Positions 1 to 8,357 of a stretch of 64,000 bases of DNA are shown here, one piece after another. Position 1 is the first letter of the stretch. Each line of letters opens with the position of its first letter. Source of the DNA: Streptomyces actuosus (GTDB lineage Bacteria; Actinomycetota; Actinomycetes; Streptomycetales; Streptomycetaceae); assembly GCF_016921115.1 (NCBI RefSeq), contig NZ_JAFFZS010000027.1:1-64000 (forward strand). Direction: 5' to 3'. The position numbers and the translations under genes are program-made. Under the pieces are notes generated by a model. It worked only from the letters and a program-made list of their open reading frames with translations. It did not search any database and was not told where the DNA came from.

Positions 1-127
1 CCGGGTGGCCCCTGCGGTGCAAGGAGGGCTGGAGGCCACCATCCCCGCCTGGGGCGTGGACCGGGTACGGGCCTCTCGTCCCCGGCGGCGAGGCCGGGTG
101 GCCCCTGCGGTGCAAGGAGGGCTGGAG
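1..127. repeat. 34-bp direct repeat, two copies 93 bp apart
   Basis: Positions 1-34 and 94-127 are identical over 34 bp (start ccgggtggcc, end gggctggag). The intervening 59 bp contain a ggcctc/gaggcc inverted repeat. The first copy touches the window edge, so the array may extend to the left. No gene was recognised across it; an intergenic repeat is the simplest reading. Confidence 0.6.
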
Positions 128-586
128 AGAGTGCGGCATCGGTCTCGGCGGGCAGGGGGTCCGCCCCCCGGATCGGCCTGCGCCGAGGGCAGGTCCGCGC
201 ATCGGCCTGCCCGGTCACTCGCTCCAGCGGGAAACGGGAGTCTCGCGGCGGCCGGATCAGGGGTGCTCCCTTGTCGACCTCGTGGCAGCCGGCGCCCGGC
301 CGTCCCCGGGGTTCGCACGCGCCGCCTGCCGGCTGCCCCCGGCCGGTCGTCAGGACGCGTCCGCGGCCGCCGTTCCGGCAGCCGGGCGATCACGTCCGTG
401 CAACCCGCTGACGGAATTCCACCGTCAGGATGGTCCCGGTACCGACCCGCAGGACCACAGAGCCACGCACTCCTCGGTCATTGCGGGACGCCCCTCAGCT
501 TGTTCCTTGGCCTCGCGCCGCGTCGGACGGTCGGCGGTGGGACAAATTTCGGTGCGTGTCGGGGGCAGACCGGTCAGACTCACGGC
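128..586. other. Intergenic, no gene recognised
   Basis: The open frame running through here into the RidA gene has an Arg/Pro/Gly-rich translation without domain signal, so it is not called. The last 40 bases hold possible promoter elements for the RidA gene: CAGACT at 575-580, six bases before the ATG, would give a leaderless or near-leaderless transcript. No convincing -35 box was seen. Confidence 0.5.
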
Positions 587-997
587 ATGACAGCGAAGAT
601 CAGCCGCATCAACCCCGATCAGTTGCACGAGACACCGGGCTACCACCACATCACCGTGGTGGAGACCGGCCGAACGGCCTATCTTGCCGGGCAGTGCCCC
701 CTCGACCCGGGCGGCTGTCTCGTCGGCCCGGGCTCCCTCACGGTGCAAGTCGATCAGGTGGTCGTGAACGCACTTGCTGCCCTTGCAGCGGTAGATGCTC
801 AGCCGCAGCACGTGGTGCGTTCGGTGATCTACGTGCGGAGCCATGACAGGGAGGACCTGGGCCTGGCCTGGAACCGGCTCACCACTTCCGCCCTCGGACC
901 GGCTTTCACGTCCGCCAGCACGCTCTTGGGGGTTGCACAGCTGGGCTTCGCAGGGCAGCTGGTCGAGGTGGACCTCACCGTCGCGCTGCCCGACTGA
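587..997 (+). CDS. RidA/YjgF/Rid-family protein
   Basis: A 136-residue protein of the usual size for the Rid family. It starts MTAKISRINP and contains a typical Rid core: the strand motif TAYLAGQCPLDPGG near residue 30, VDQVVVNALAAL near 55, and a C-terminal strand GQLVEVDLTVALPD. Rid proteins form trimers; archetypal RidA hydrolyses reactive 2-aminoacrylate and other enamines or imines released by PLP enzymes, while other subfamilies lack this activity. The catalytic Arg of RidA sits in a conserved RxxxP-like context that is not clear here, so the subfamily is unassigned. ATG 587 is preferred because sequence upstream has no coding character. The gene stands alone; the next plus-strand sequence is a decayed transposase. 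Confidence 0.8.
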   Translation: MTAKISRINPDQLHETPGYHHITVVETGRTAYLAGQCPLDPGGCLVGPGSLTVQVDQVVVNALAALAAVDAQPQHVVRSVIYVRSHDREDLGLAWNRLTTSALGPAFTSASTLLGVAQLGFAGQLVEVDLTVALPD

Positions 998-1190
998 GCG
1001 GCCTCACGCCTCGAACAGCGCCTCGAACTGCTTCGCCCACATGGTCATGTGCCGGACGCCGAGGCGGCCTCCGTCTGATCAGGTGTTCCGACCAAGGTGC
1101 ACTGACCACGACGCAGGCCGTGAGGGTGAGTCTGCTGCCTGAAGCCACTGTGGGTGAGGCGTCGCGGAAGCGTCACGCTTTCGGGACGAG

Positions 1191-1530
1191 TTGTACGCGT
1201 GTCCGACCGTGCGGGGCGACGAGCTGCTCGAGCTGTCGGATGCCGTGTCGTGTGCGCCGGGTGCAGTGCACTCGGCGGTGGAGCTGACGCTGCTGCCCGA
1301 GCACCGGCGCGGGCACGGCGCGATGTACGCCCTGACCAACACCAGGCCGCCGACCGATGGACCTGGCTGATCATCTCCGCATGCACCCAGCTGCGACTCG
1401 CCTGCCTGAGTCCGACGGACGTTACGGAACCTCCGCAGCGACGGAAGGGCCAGAGAACAAGCTCAGGCCGTGTGCGGGAAGTGGATCAAGCGCTCCCGGC
1501 GAGTTCGACGAGGTGCCGGGCTGTGCCGGC
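1191..1530 (+). pseudogene. Remnant of a DDE transposase (IS701-like)
   Basis: Two fragments of a common Streptomyces transposase family can be read in different frames. The first, near 1191-1350, gives LSDAVSCAPG, HSAVELTLLPEHRRGHGA and MYALTN, ending in a stop. The second, near 1336-1450, gives the characteristic QAADRWTWLIISACTQLRLA. In intact relatives these segments are separated by well over 100 residues, so an internal deletion with frameshift has occurred. No start codon, inverted repeats or target duplications were identified. Family assignment rests on recall of the ADRWTWL..AYTQLRLA motif. The remnant marks the junction between the RidA gene and the hydrolase gene as a former insertion site. 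Confidence 0.6.
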
Positions 1531-2181
1531 GGGATCGACGATCTGATGGAGGTGTGCGCCGGGCAGGTGGGCCGTACGCCAGCCACGTTCGCGCGCATCG
1601 ACGGCAAGGACGTCGTACGGAGGGCCGAACAGCAGGTAGGAGCATGGGTGGTCGTCCCAGCCCTCGGGGACCGGGATGCGCTGTTCGTAGTAGGACAGCG
1701 GCAGGGTCGGCTGCTCCGCGACGACGGTCTGTCGCACCACCGGATCGGAGAACATGGGCGCGACGTCTGCCTCGTCCCACCAATCGGTCCAGCGCGGCAG
1801 CCTTCCGTTCACAGCCATCGGGCGGAGGAGATCCAGCACCTCGGGTGAGGCGACAGGGGTCGGCCCGACCCGGGCCGGAAGCGCAGCGTCGACGAAGATC
1901 GAGCCGGTCACCGGATGGTCGAGGGCCGAGCGGATCGCCGGGACGAACAACCCTGCATTGCTGTGTGCGACCAATGTGAGGGGGCTCCCGGGCGGGACCT
2001 GCCGAAGGTCGTCGCGGACGGTGGCGACGATGCGGGGCCAGAAGGGCGGAGCGCCGGCGCCCACGTGCAGCAGGGACGGCACGCGTACCAGATGTCCCGC
2101 CGCCGTCAGGTGTTCGGCCACAGGGTGCCAGGTCGAGGGGCCTACAGACGGACTGTGTACGAGAACGAAGATCGGCTGCAT
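1486..2181 (-). CDS. Alpha/beta hydrolase
   Basis: A 231-residue protein starting MQPIFVLVHSPSVGPSTW, the usual first strand and oxyanion turn of an alpha/beta hydrolase. The nucleophile elbow is VAHSNAGLF near residue 80 (Ser in HSNAG rather than the canonical GxSxG), and GAHLHQIVDP near residue 215 probably carries the catalytic His. Aspartates after strand 6 are candidates for the acid. A longer upstream frame exists, but its translation is Arg-rich and unlike a hydrolase, so the ATG at 2181 is used. Substrate is unknown; small cytoplasmic hydrolases of this type include esterases and lactonases. It is single and oriented against its neighbours. Confidence 0.8.
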   Translation of the reverse strand: MQPIFVLVHSPSVGPSTWHPVAEHLTAAGHLVRVPSLLHVGAGAPPFWPRIVATVRDDLRQVPPGSPLTLVAHSNAGLFVPAIRSALDHPVTGSIFVDAALPARVGPTPVASPEVLDLLRPMAVNGRLPRWTDWWDEADVAPMFSDPVVRQTVVAEQPTLPLSYYEQRIPVPEGWDDHPCSYLLFGPPYDVLAVDARERGWRTAHLPGAHLHQIVDPAGTARHLVELAGSA

Positions 2182-2579
2182 GCGACGATCCTGTCGCCTG
2201 TGCCGTCGAAGCGGCGACCGTGTCGGCCGACAGCAGAACGCCGGGCTTCGAGGAGGCGTCACGGGCCGCCGTTCAGGGTGCCGCACCCACCGGGATCCGC
2301 GCCGTACGGGGACCGGCCGCCTGCGGCTCGGCCGGATCGCGGACGCCTCCCCTGGTCAGCGGTTGCGCGAGGCGCGTACCACGGGCAGCCCATCAGCGCG
2401 GCCTTCGCCCGGGTGCCGTTGCGCCGTCGAGCTGGTGCGGCGACGGGCTGGACGGCGGGACGTGGAAGACCGGTGGTGGGGCCGAGAGCCGACCGAGGGC
2501 CGGAGCGCGGGAGCCCCAGCATCTGTCGGCGCCTCATGCCGTTCCGCTGCCCGTGCGACGCGACCCTCGCCTCATGCGG
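2182..2579. other. Intergenic, no gene recognised
   Basis: Both strands contain open frames here, but their translations are Arg/Pro/Gly-rich without recognisable motifs. No transposase fragment or RNA gene was seen. Confidence 0.4.
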
Positions 2580-2756
2580 TCATTCCATGAGGGCCTGCAG
2601 CGCCTGCATGCAGGGCAGACAGTGCTGGTCCGTGGGTTCCTGCCCGCTGGGCTCCTCAAGCTTGTGCAGCCCGCACAGCGTGGATGTCTTGTCCACGGTC
2701 AGGACGTGCCATGCCTGTTGCCCGGACGGACCTGCGCCGCACCACATTTCACGCAT
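2580..2756 (-). CDS. Small cysteine-containing conserved hypothetical protein
   Basis: A 58-residue protein starting MREMWCGAGPSGQQAWHVL. It has four cysteines: one in the N-terminal MWCGAG, one in STLCGLHKLE, and a pair in HCLPCMQAL near the C-terminus. This spacing resembles a small structural zinc-binding fold (C..C..CxxC), and similar short proteins occur in Streptomyces, but no function is known to me. The ATG at 2756 is preferred over an upstream ATG because GAAGGGACC lies just upstream as a ribosome-binding site. It is isolated and opposite in strand to the cytochrome unit that follows. Confidence 0.55.
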   Translation of the reverse strand: MREMWCGAGPSGQQAWHVLTVDKTSTLCGLHKLEEPSGQEPTDQHCLPCMQALQALME

Positions 2757-3036
2757 CCTGGTCCCTTCTGGGGTCGACACGGATGGCTTCCATCCGAGCA
2801 CGGTCCACGCGAGAACGCTTCACGAGGTGAGGCACTCGGGTGCCGGCGTGCGGGCCGGCGCGGCGAGTGCCGCCGCGCACCGTGCCCTCGGGACGATGGA
2901 CTCACCGCTGATCACGACGTTCCCGCCAGAGGGTTGCGGTCTGTGCCGTATGGCGGAGCCGCAGCGGGCGTGGACCGGATTCCGCCGGTAGGACTCGGAA
3001 GAGTGACGGCCTTACCGAGACTGGGCGGTGGTTTCG

Positions 3037-3225
3037 ATGGCGAACGGATGGACGCGTCCAGGACATGCCTGGGCGGCGCCCGTGGATCTCGATGGAACCG
3101 GGTACTACCTCCACTGGGGTGTCCTGCAGATCTCCGCTGCGAACGCCGTGGTCATCGTTGTGATGCTGATCGTCTTCGTGCTGGCGCTGCTCCTGCCCTT
3201 CCCCCACGGCCGGCGGCGCCGATGA
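3037..3225 (+). CDS. Small single-pass membrane protein of the cytochrome unit
   Basis: About 62 residues (MANGWTRPGHAWAAPVDLDG at the start) with one strong transmembrane helix, VVIVVMLIVFVLALLLPF, near residues 38-55 and a basic RRRR tail predicted cytoplasmic. Its stop codon overlaps the ATG of the following cytochrome b gene (ATGA), so the two are translationally coupled. It is probably an accessory or assembly subunit of that membrane complex. A GTG at 3028 would add three residues. The function is inferred only from topology and coupling. Confidence 0.65.
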   Translation: MANGWTRPGHAWAAPVDLDGTGYYLHWGVLQISAANAVVIVVMLIVFVLALLLPFPHGRRRR

Positions 3226-3908
3226 GCGGCGCGGCAGAAGACCGGCCGAGCGGCTCGGGAGGTGTCCCCGCGGGTGGATGGACGGGCGCTGTGCAGCGGC
3301 GCGCCGTACGCGCGTTGCCGCCGGACACGTTGCTGCCCACCGCGCAGCCGGAGTACGTGGCCTCGTGGATCTACGTGTTCGGGGTCCTCACCCTGTCGAG
3401 TCTGGTGGTCGTCGTCACCACGGGATGCGTTCTGGCGCTCTTCGGGCCTGCGTGGTGGCACGTCTCGGATGCGGGCAGGTACGTCAACAGTCTTCACCTG
3501 TGGAGTGTCGAACTGTTCATGTTCTTCATGGTCGTCCATCTGTGGGGCAAGTTCTTCATGGCCGCCTGGCGCGGTCGCCGGGCGCTGACCTGGATCACCG
3601 GAGCCGTCGTCTTCCTCGCCTCGATCGGCGCCGCCTTCACCGGCTACCTGGTGCAGCAGAACTTCGACTCGCAGTGGATCGCGGACCAGGCCAAGGACGG
3701 CCTGAACTCGGTGGGCATCGGCGCCTGGTTCAACGTGCTGGACTTCGGGCAGATGTTCATGTGGCATGTCGTGCTGCTGCCCCTGGCCGTGGTGGTCCTC
3801 GCGGTCTGGCACATGCTCCTGGTGCGCCTGCGCGGCGTGGTGCCGCCCATCGGCGCCACCACGGCCGACGACGCGCCCGGCGCCGGCAGATCGCAGGAGC
3901 CCGCATGA
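3222..3908 (+). CDS. Cytochrome b6-type membrane protein (cytochrome b N-terminal domain)
   Basis: A 228-residue integral membrane protein equivalent to the four-helix haem-binding half of cytochrome b. Helix B has two histidines in HLWSVELFMFFMVVH (14 apart) and helix D has two in HVVLLPLAVVVLAVWH (15 apart). The 15-residue interval in helix D is the spacing typical of b6 rather than mitochondrial-type b. These would ligate two b haems in the membrane. The Q-site PEWY motif of the C-terminal half is absent, and no Rieske or cytochrome c gene lies nearby, so it is not a complete bc complex. Genes on both sides overlap by four bases, indicating a three-gene unit. It probably moves electrons in the membrane with the next gene product. 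Confidence 0.85.
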   Translation: MSGAAEDRPSGSGGVPAGGWTGAVQRRAVRALPPDTLLPTAQPEYVASWIYVFGVLTLSSLVVVVTTGCVLALFGPAWWHVSDAGRYVNSLHLWSVELFMFFMVVHLWGKFFMAAWRGRRALTWITGAVVFLASIGAAFTGYLVQQNFDSQWIADQAKDGLNSVGIGAWFNVLDFGQMFMWHVVLLPLAVVVLAVWHMLLVRLRGVVPPIGATTADDAPGAGRSQEPA

Positions 3909-4864
3909 GGGGACGCAAGATCGGTCGTGAGCCGGTGCCCGACCCCGGTTCCTTCCCGCAACGGCCGTACGACCTGGTCAAGGAGTTCACCCTCGCCCTG
4001 GTGGCGGCCGTCGTGCTGACGGTCGGGCTCGCGGCGCTCTTCTCCTCACCCGACGAAACCCCGATCACCCTGGCCCGTTGGGCGAGGGCCGCGCCCGACG
4101 ACTTCACCGCCACCGCCGTCGCCGAACTGGCCGCCACCAGCGGCACCGCACAGTACGGCCCCCCGTACACCACCACGCCCGGTGCCGAACAGAAGATCGG
4201 TCCGGTGAGCCTCCAACGCGCGGCCGGCGTGACCATCCCGATCGACACGGCACGCGACTTCGTGCTCCGCCCGCTCACCGCCGCGCCGGAGCCCGCTTCC
4301 GTGTCCGACGGCCTGACCGCGTGGCGCACCGCGCCCGTCCGCCGACAACAGCAATGGGCCGCCGCGTACGCCGACGCGCTCGACGAGGCCGGAGGCGATC
4401 CAACCCGCGTCCAGCCCGGTGACTACGGCCCCGTCCCGGTGCTGACCTCCCGGCTGCTGGAACTCGCGAAGGCGGGCGCACTCGACGGCGAACTGCTGGC
4501 CGCCGGGCACTTCTACCAGACGGACTACACCGAACCTCTGCTGTTCCTGGGCGACGGCTCGTACCTCGAGGACCAGGCCCGGGCCCGGCACCTGGCCGGT
4601 GACCAGTGGGGCATGATGAACGAGACCGGCAACTACCCCGGCCAGCCCTGGCTCTGGCTGTACACGCTGTGGTACCAGATCGAGCCGTTCAGCAGCTCGG
4701 GCAACGCCGACGCCCTCGTCTGGGGCCTGATGGCGCTGCTCACCCTCGCCTTCGTCCTGGTGCCCTTCATCCCGGGCATCAGGTCGATCCCACGCTGGAG
4801 TCGCGTCTACCGACTCGTCTGGCGCGACCACTACCGCTCCCATCGCACGGCACGGCGTCACTGA
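3905..4864 (+). CDS. Membrane-anchored partner protein of the b-type cytochrome
   Basis: A 319-residue protein coupled to the cytochrome b gene by an ATGA overlap. There is one transmembrane helix near residues 28-46 (FTLALVAAVVLTVGLAALF) and a second near 280-298 (DALVWGLMALLTLAFVLV), with a roughly 230-residue domain between them predicted outside the membrane. That domain contains PPYTTTPGAEQKIGP and the aromatic segment NYPGQPWLWLYTLWYQIEPF. The first helix followed by 'SSPDETPIT' recalls the C-terminal half of split cytochrome b complexes, but I cannot show homology. It lacks haem c motifs (CxxCH) and Rieske motifs. It probably forms an unusual two- or three-subunit electron-transfer complex with the genes upstream. 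Confidence 0.65.
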   Translation: MRGRKIGREPVPDPGSFPQRPYDLVKEFTLALVAAVVLTVGLAALFSSPDETPITLARWARAAPDDFTATAVAELAATSGTAQYGPPYTTTPGAEQKIGPVSLQRAAGVTIPIDTARDFVLRPLTAAPEPASVSDGLTAWRTAPVRRQQQWAAAYADALDEAGGDPTRVQPGDYGPVPVLTSRLLELAKAGALDGELLAAGHFYQTDYTEPLLFLGDGSYLEDQARARHLAGDQWGMMNETGNYPGQPWLWLYTLWYQIEPFSSSGNADALVWGLMALLTLAFVLVPFIPGIRSIPRWSRVYRLVWRDHYRSHRTARRH

Positions 4865-4911
4865 CCGAACGGGCCGCGACCCCGCGGGCGCCCGGGTGGG
4901 AGCGCCGGAAG

Positions 4912-5126
4912 TCATTCGGTCGGAATGGTCCGTCCGAGGCCCGGCGGGTGGCCGCAGAGGTGTGCGATGTGCCGAGTGGCGTTCATGAGTTCGTTCATGC
5001 TCGTCTCGTCGGCGTCCGAGATCTCGTCGAGCCGCTTCGCGTCGGCCGACAGGTCCTCGGTGCCCTCGTAGCGTTCGGCTGCGTCCGCGAGATTGCCCGC
5101 GCCCAGAACACCGGGTCGCTGCTCAT
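4912..5126 (-). pseudogene. Probable frameshifted small hypothetical gene
   Basis: The C-terminal part reads ADAAERYEGTEDLSADAKRL and continues ISDADETSMNELMNATRHIA to a stop, with strongly GC-biased third positions, so it is or was coding. That frame has no ATG. An ATG at 5126 in another frame gives MSSDPVFWARAI, and one small indel near 5095 would join the two into a roughly 70-residue acidic helical protein. It could be a real frameshift, a sequencing error, or a fragment using a GTG much further upstream. Function unknown. Confidence 0.35.
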
Positions 5127-5321
5127 GTGCCCAACGAGCACATGAGAGCAGCAGGAAGTCGCTCGCAATGCGGCAACTGCTGCTTGACGACAGCCGAGTT
5201 CGCCCTGGCACGGGGCTGGGCGTCACGGACGCGCGGCGGCGCGACGCGGGACCGGCGGCGACGGGCCCTGGCCGGGCACTCCCGGCATGCCCGGTCAGGC
5301 CCGGCCCGACGCGCCTGACCG

Positions 5322-6284
5322 TCAGGAACAGCCGGCGGTCGCGGCTTCTGCCACCTGGTTCCGCCACGGCGGGTTGGGGCCTGCGACCGAACAGGTCAGG
5401 GCCGAGACCCGAGCGCCGAACCGGCAGGCCTCCGCGACGTCGGCGAGACCGAGACGGGCCAGTCGGCCACCGAGGAGTCCGCGGGCGTCGAGGTGGTGCA
5501 GCAGGCCGGCGGTGAAGGAGTCGCCCGCGGCGACCGTGTCGACGACCTGTGCGGTCACCGCGGGTATCCGCAGCCGTTCGCCGTCGAGCGAGGCCAGGGC
5601 GCCCTCCGCGCCGAGCGTGATCACGACGAGCCGTGCTCCCGCGGCATGCCAGGTGTCGCACGCCTGCTCGATCGGAGTGCCCGGCAGAAGCAGTCCCAGG
5701 TCGTCCTCGCTCAGGCGCAGGATGTCTGCGAGACCACACCACCGCGTCAACCGGCCCCGGTAGACATCGGGGTGCACCAGCTGCGGCCTCACGTTGGGAT
5801 CGATGCTGATGGTGGTCTGCGGTGCGGCTGCCGCCAGGAACTCCTCCACCACCGTCCCGCCGGGCTCTCGGACCAGCGCCAATGACCCGCTGTGCAGACA
5901 GGCCGTCCCGGACAGGTCCACTCCGGCCAGTTCCTCCGGGGTCCACTGCCAGTCGGCCGTGTTCTGTGAGTGGAACGAGAACGTGGCCTGCCCGGTGACG
6001 TCCAGCTCCGCCACGGCCAGTGTGCTGGGCTCATCGGCGGTGACGGCGTACGACAGGTCGACGCCGGATGCCTCCAGATGGGCTCGGAACAGGCGGCCGA
6101 ACACGTCGCCGGACAGACGTGCGAGGAAGCGTGCCGGCGTGCCGAGCCGGGCCAGTGCCACCGCCGTGTTCGCGGGTCCGCCGCCGGGCAGCACCCGCAG
6201 CGCGAGTTCGTTCACGGGGCTCGCCGCTTCGGGGAAGGCGTCCGCGACGCATTCGCCTAGAACGGTGATCCGATGCGGGCTCAT
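5322..6284 (-). CDS. PfkB-family carbohydrate kinase (fructokinase-like)
   Basis: A 320-residue ribokinase/PfkB-fold kinase. It has the N-terminal GGGPANTAVALARLG signature near residue 34 and the C-terminal DTVAAGDSFTAGLL signature near 255, whose Asp is the catalytic base and whose AAGD forms the anion hole. ATG 6284 follows a good ribosome-binding site (AGGGAGAG). It lies downstream of a polyol-type ABC transporter and a zinc dehydrogenase. If the dehydrogenase oxidises sorbitol or mannitol to a ketose, this enzyme would phosphorylate the ketose, so fructokinase is the best guess, but substrate is not proven by sequence. A strong hairpin at 6387-6421 separates it from the dehydrogenase gene, so its expression may be partly independent. 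Confidence 0.85.
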   Translation of the reverse strand: MSPHRITVLGECVADAFPEAASPVNELALRVLPGGGPANTAVALARLGTPARFLARLSGDVFGRLFRAHLEASGVDLSYAVTADEPSTLAVAELDVTGQATFSFHSQNTADWQWTPEELAGVDLSGTACLHSGSLALVREPGGTVVEEFLAAAAPQTTISIDPNVRPQLVHPDVYRGRLTRWCGLADILRLSEDDLGLLLPGTPIEQACDTWHAAGARLVVITLGAEGALASLDGERLRIPAVTAQVVDTVAAGDSFTAGLLHHLDARGLLGGRLARLGLADVAEACRFGARVSALTCSVAGPNPPWRNQVAEAATAGCS

Positions 6285-6386
6285 GGACTGCTCTCCCTCG
6301 GTCGAGGCGCGAAGAGATCGGGACAAGGAGGCCGCCCGACCGGCTGCGCGGGCTGCGGCGGCTGGGTAACGCCACCGCTGGGTGAC

Positions 6387-6421
6387 GGGGCCGGACCCGG
6401 GATTCACTCGGGTCCGGCCCC
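6387..6421 (-). terminator. Stem-loop terminator, 13-bp stem
   Basis: ggggccggacccg (6387-6399) pairs perfectly with cgggtccggcccc (6409-6421) around a 9-base loop. It lies between the dehydrogenase stop and the kinase start on the minus strand. There is no U-tract, as is common in Streptomyces. It probably reduces read-through from the transporter operon into the kinase gene. Confidence 0.7.
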
Positions 6422-6486
6422 CGCCCGGCAGGTACGACCGGGGTGTGACCGCTGGGAGGGTGGCAAGGGCTGTGGCCGGGAGGAGG

Positions 6487-7476
6487 TCAGGGCAGCACGA
6501 CGATCTTGCGTCCCTGGCCGGCGGCGAACCGGTCCAGTGCCTGCGGGTACTCCGCCAGCGGCATCCGGTGGCTGATGAAGACCTGCGGGTCGAGGACTCC
6601 GGTGGCGAAGAGTTCCGCCGCCCGTTCGTAGCTGTGCAGCACCGCCATGGAGCCGGTGATGGTGATCTCCTGGTTGTAGATGCGGTACGGGGAAATGGTG
6701 GCTGTCGTCGCGTAGTCGGAGACACCGAACTGCAGGAACGTCCCTGCCTTGGCGACTCGTTCCAGGCCGTCCTGGATGGCGGCGGCGTTGCCGGTCGCGT
6801 CGACCACCACGTCCCAGCCCGCGGGTCGCCCCAACTCGTCCGCGGACAGTGCCGTGTGGGAGCAGCCCAGCTTCTCGGCCGTCGCGAGTCGCTCCGGATT
6901 GACGTCGACGACGTCGACCGAGGAGGCACCGGTGCGTTTGGCCAGCTCCAGCATCATCAGGCCCATCGTTCCGCTGCCGTAGATCAGCACGTGGGAGCCG
7001 ATCCTGCTGTTGAGCACGTCGTAGCCGCGTACGGCGCAGGACAGCGGCTCGATCAGGGCGGCGTCCTGGACGTCGACGTGGTCCGGCAGCCGTACGCAGT
7101 TGGCGACGGGCGCCACGGCGTACTCGGCGGCGCCGCCGGCCCGGGTGACGCCGATGGCCTGCCACCGGTCGCACAGGTTGTTGCGGCCCACGCGGCAGTA
7201 GCGGCACTCGTTGCAGTACAGCGAGGGGTCGACGGCGACCCGGTCACCGATCCTCAGTTCGGTGACCTCGCTGCCGAGGCCCACCACCTGCCCGGCGAAC
7301 TCGTGGCCCGGTACGACCGGCAGGGTGGGGGCGAACTCGCCCTGGAGGATGTGCAGATCGGTTCCGCACAGTCCGCAGGCCGCCACCTCGACCACGACCT
7401 CGCGGGGCCCGGGTGTGGGGTCGGGCACCGTGGTGACGGCGACCTTGCCGGGGGCTTCGATGACAGCGGCTTTCAC
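6487..7476 (-). CDS. Zinc-dependent alcohol/polyol dehydrogenase (MDR family)
   Basis: A 329-residue medium-chain dehydrogenase. Catalytic zinc ligands are the Cys of CGLCGTD (about residue 37) and the HE of PGHEFAG (about 59). The structural zinc site is the four-Cys cluster in LYCNECRYCRVGRNNLC (about 88-104). The NAD-binding loop is GSGTMGLMMLELAKRTGA near 162. The family includes L-iditol/sorbitol and L-threonine dehydrogenases. The GTG start overlaps the permease stop (GTGA) and has AGGAG upstream. Position after a sugar ABC transporter and before a PfkB kinase suggests oxidation of an imported polyol to a ketose, but the exact substrate is inferred. Confidence 0.88.
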   Translation of the reverse strand: MKAAVIEAPGKVAVTTVPDPTPGPREVVVEVAACGLCGTDLHILQGEFAPTLPVVPGHEFAGQVVGLGSEVTELRIGDRVAVDPSLYCNECRYCRVGRNNLCDRWQAIGVTRAGGAAEYAVAPVANCVRLPDHVDVQDAALIEPLSCAVRGYDVLNSRIGSHVLIYGSGTMGLMMLELAKRTGASSVDVVDVNPERLATAEKLGCSHTALSADELGRPAGWDVVVDATGNAAAIQDGLERVAKAGTFLQFGVSDYATTATISPYRIYNQEITITGSMAVLHSYERAAELFATGVLDPQVFISHRMPLAEYPQALDRFAAGQGRKIVVLP

Positions 7477-8357
7477 TTGACTGCTCCTAGGGACAGGCCG
7501 CGGACCAGTTTGTCCTGGGCTGCGAAACCGGCGATGAGGACCGGCAGGGAGACCAACGTGGCGGCGGCGCAGAGCCGGGCGAGGAAGAGGCCCTCGCTGG
7601 TGATGAACCCGACCAGGAAGACCGGTGCCGTCGACGCCTTGGTCGCGGTGAGGTTGACCGCGAACATGAACTCGTTCCAGCTGAAGATGAAGCAGATCAG
7701 CGAGGTGGCGGCCAGTCCCGGCATGGCGACCGGTGCGACGATCCGCCACAGCACGGTGGGCAGGTTGGCGCCGTCGACCTCGGCGGCCTCCAGGATCTCC
7801 TTGGGGACCTCGGCGAGGAACGACCGCATCATCCACACCGCGATCGGGAGGTTCATGGCGGTGTAGAGGATGCTCAGCGTCCACACGTTGTCCAGCATCC
7901 CGACGTCCTTGACGATCAGATACACCGGGAGCAGGGCCGCGATGGCCGGGAGGAACTTCGTGGACAGGAAGAAGAACATCACGTCGGTCCACTTCTCGAC
8001 CGGCTTGATGGACAGCGCGTAGGCCGTCGGCACGGCCAGGGCGAGTACCAGCAGTGTCGAACTCACACTTGCCATGGCCGAGTTGAGGAGGAAGGGAGTG
8101 ATGTCGCGGCTGAACAGCAGCTTGTACTGGTCGAAGGTGAGGGGTGCGAAGAGGGACGGCGGGTTGGTCGCCGCGTCCGCCTCCTGGTGGAAGGACGTCA
8201 GTGCCATCCACGCCACGGGTGCGAAGAACGCCAGTGTGGCGAGCCAGGCCGCGAACGTCCACGCGGGTGACAACCGGGACGCACCGTGCCGGTCGTCGCG
8301 TCGGCGGATGAGTTTCTTGAGCTTCGCGCCCGGGGCGGTGGCGGTCGCGTGAGTCAT
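7473..8357 (-). CDS. Carbohydrate ABC transporter permease (MalG type)
   Basis: A 294-residue inner-membrane permease of the carbohydrate-uptake family with about six transmembrane helices, beginning near residue 35. The cytoplasmic EAA loop, which contacts the ATPase, is EAAEVDGANLPTVLWRIVAP near residue 190. It overlaps the first permease gene by four bases (ATGA) and the dehydrogenase gene by GTGA. Together with the MalF-type partner it forms the channel. No ATPase gene is present in the operon; Streptomyces commonly use the shared MsiK ATPase for such systems. Confidence 0.92.
   Translation of the reverse strand: MTHATATAPGAKLKKLIRRRDDRHGASRLSPAWTFAAWLATLAFFAPVAWMALTSFHQEADAATNPPSLFAPLTFDQYKLLFSRDITPFLLNSAMASVSSTLLVLALAVPTAYALSIKPVEKWTDVMFFFLSTKFLPAIAALLPVYLIVKDVGMLDNVWTLSILYTAMNLPIAVWMMRSFLAEVPKEILEAAEVDGANLPTVLWRIVAPVAMPGLAATSLICFIFSWNEFMFAVNLTATKASTAPVFLVGFITSEGLFLARLCAAATLVSLPVLIAGFAAQDKLVRGLSLGAVK

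Noticed and set aside
5..586. N-terminal extension of the RidA-family protein by an upstream in-frame start
   Set aside because: The translation is Arg/Pro-rich without homology, and the Rid fold begins at the ATG at 587.
2259..2537. Minus-strand open frame as a gene
   Set aside because: No ribosome-binding site, Arg/Pro/Gly-rich translation and no recognisable motif.
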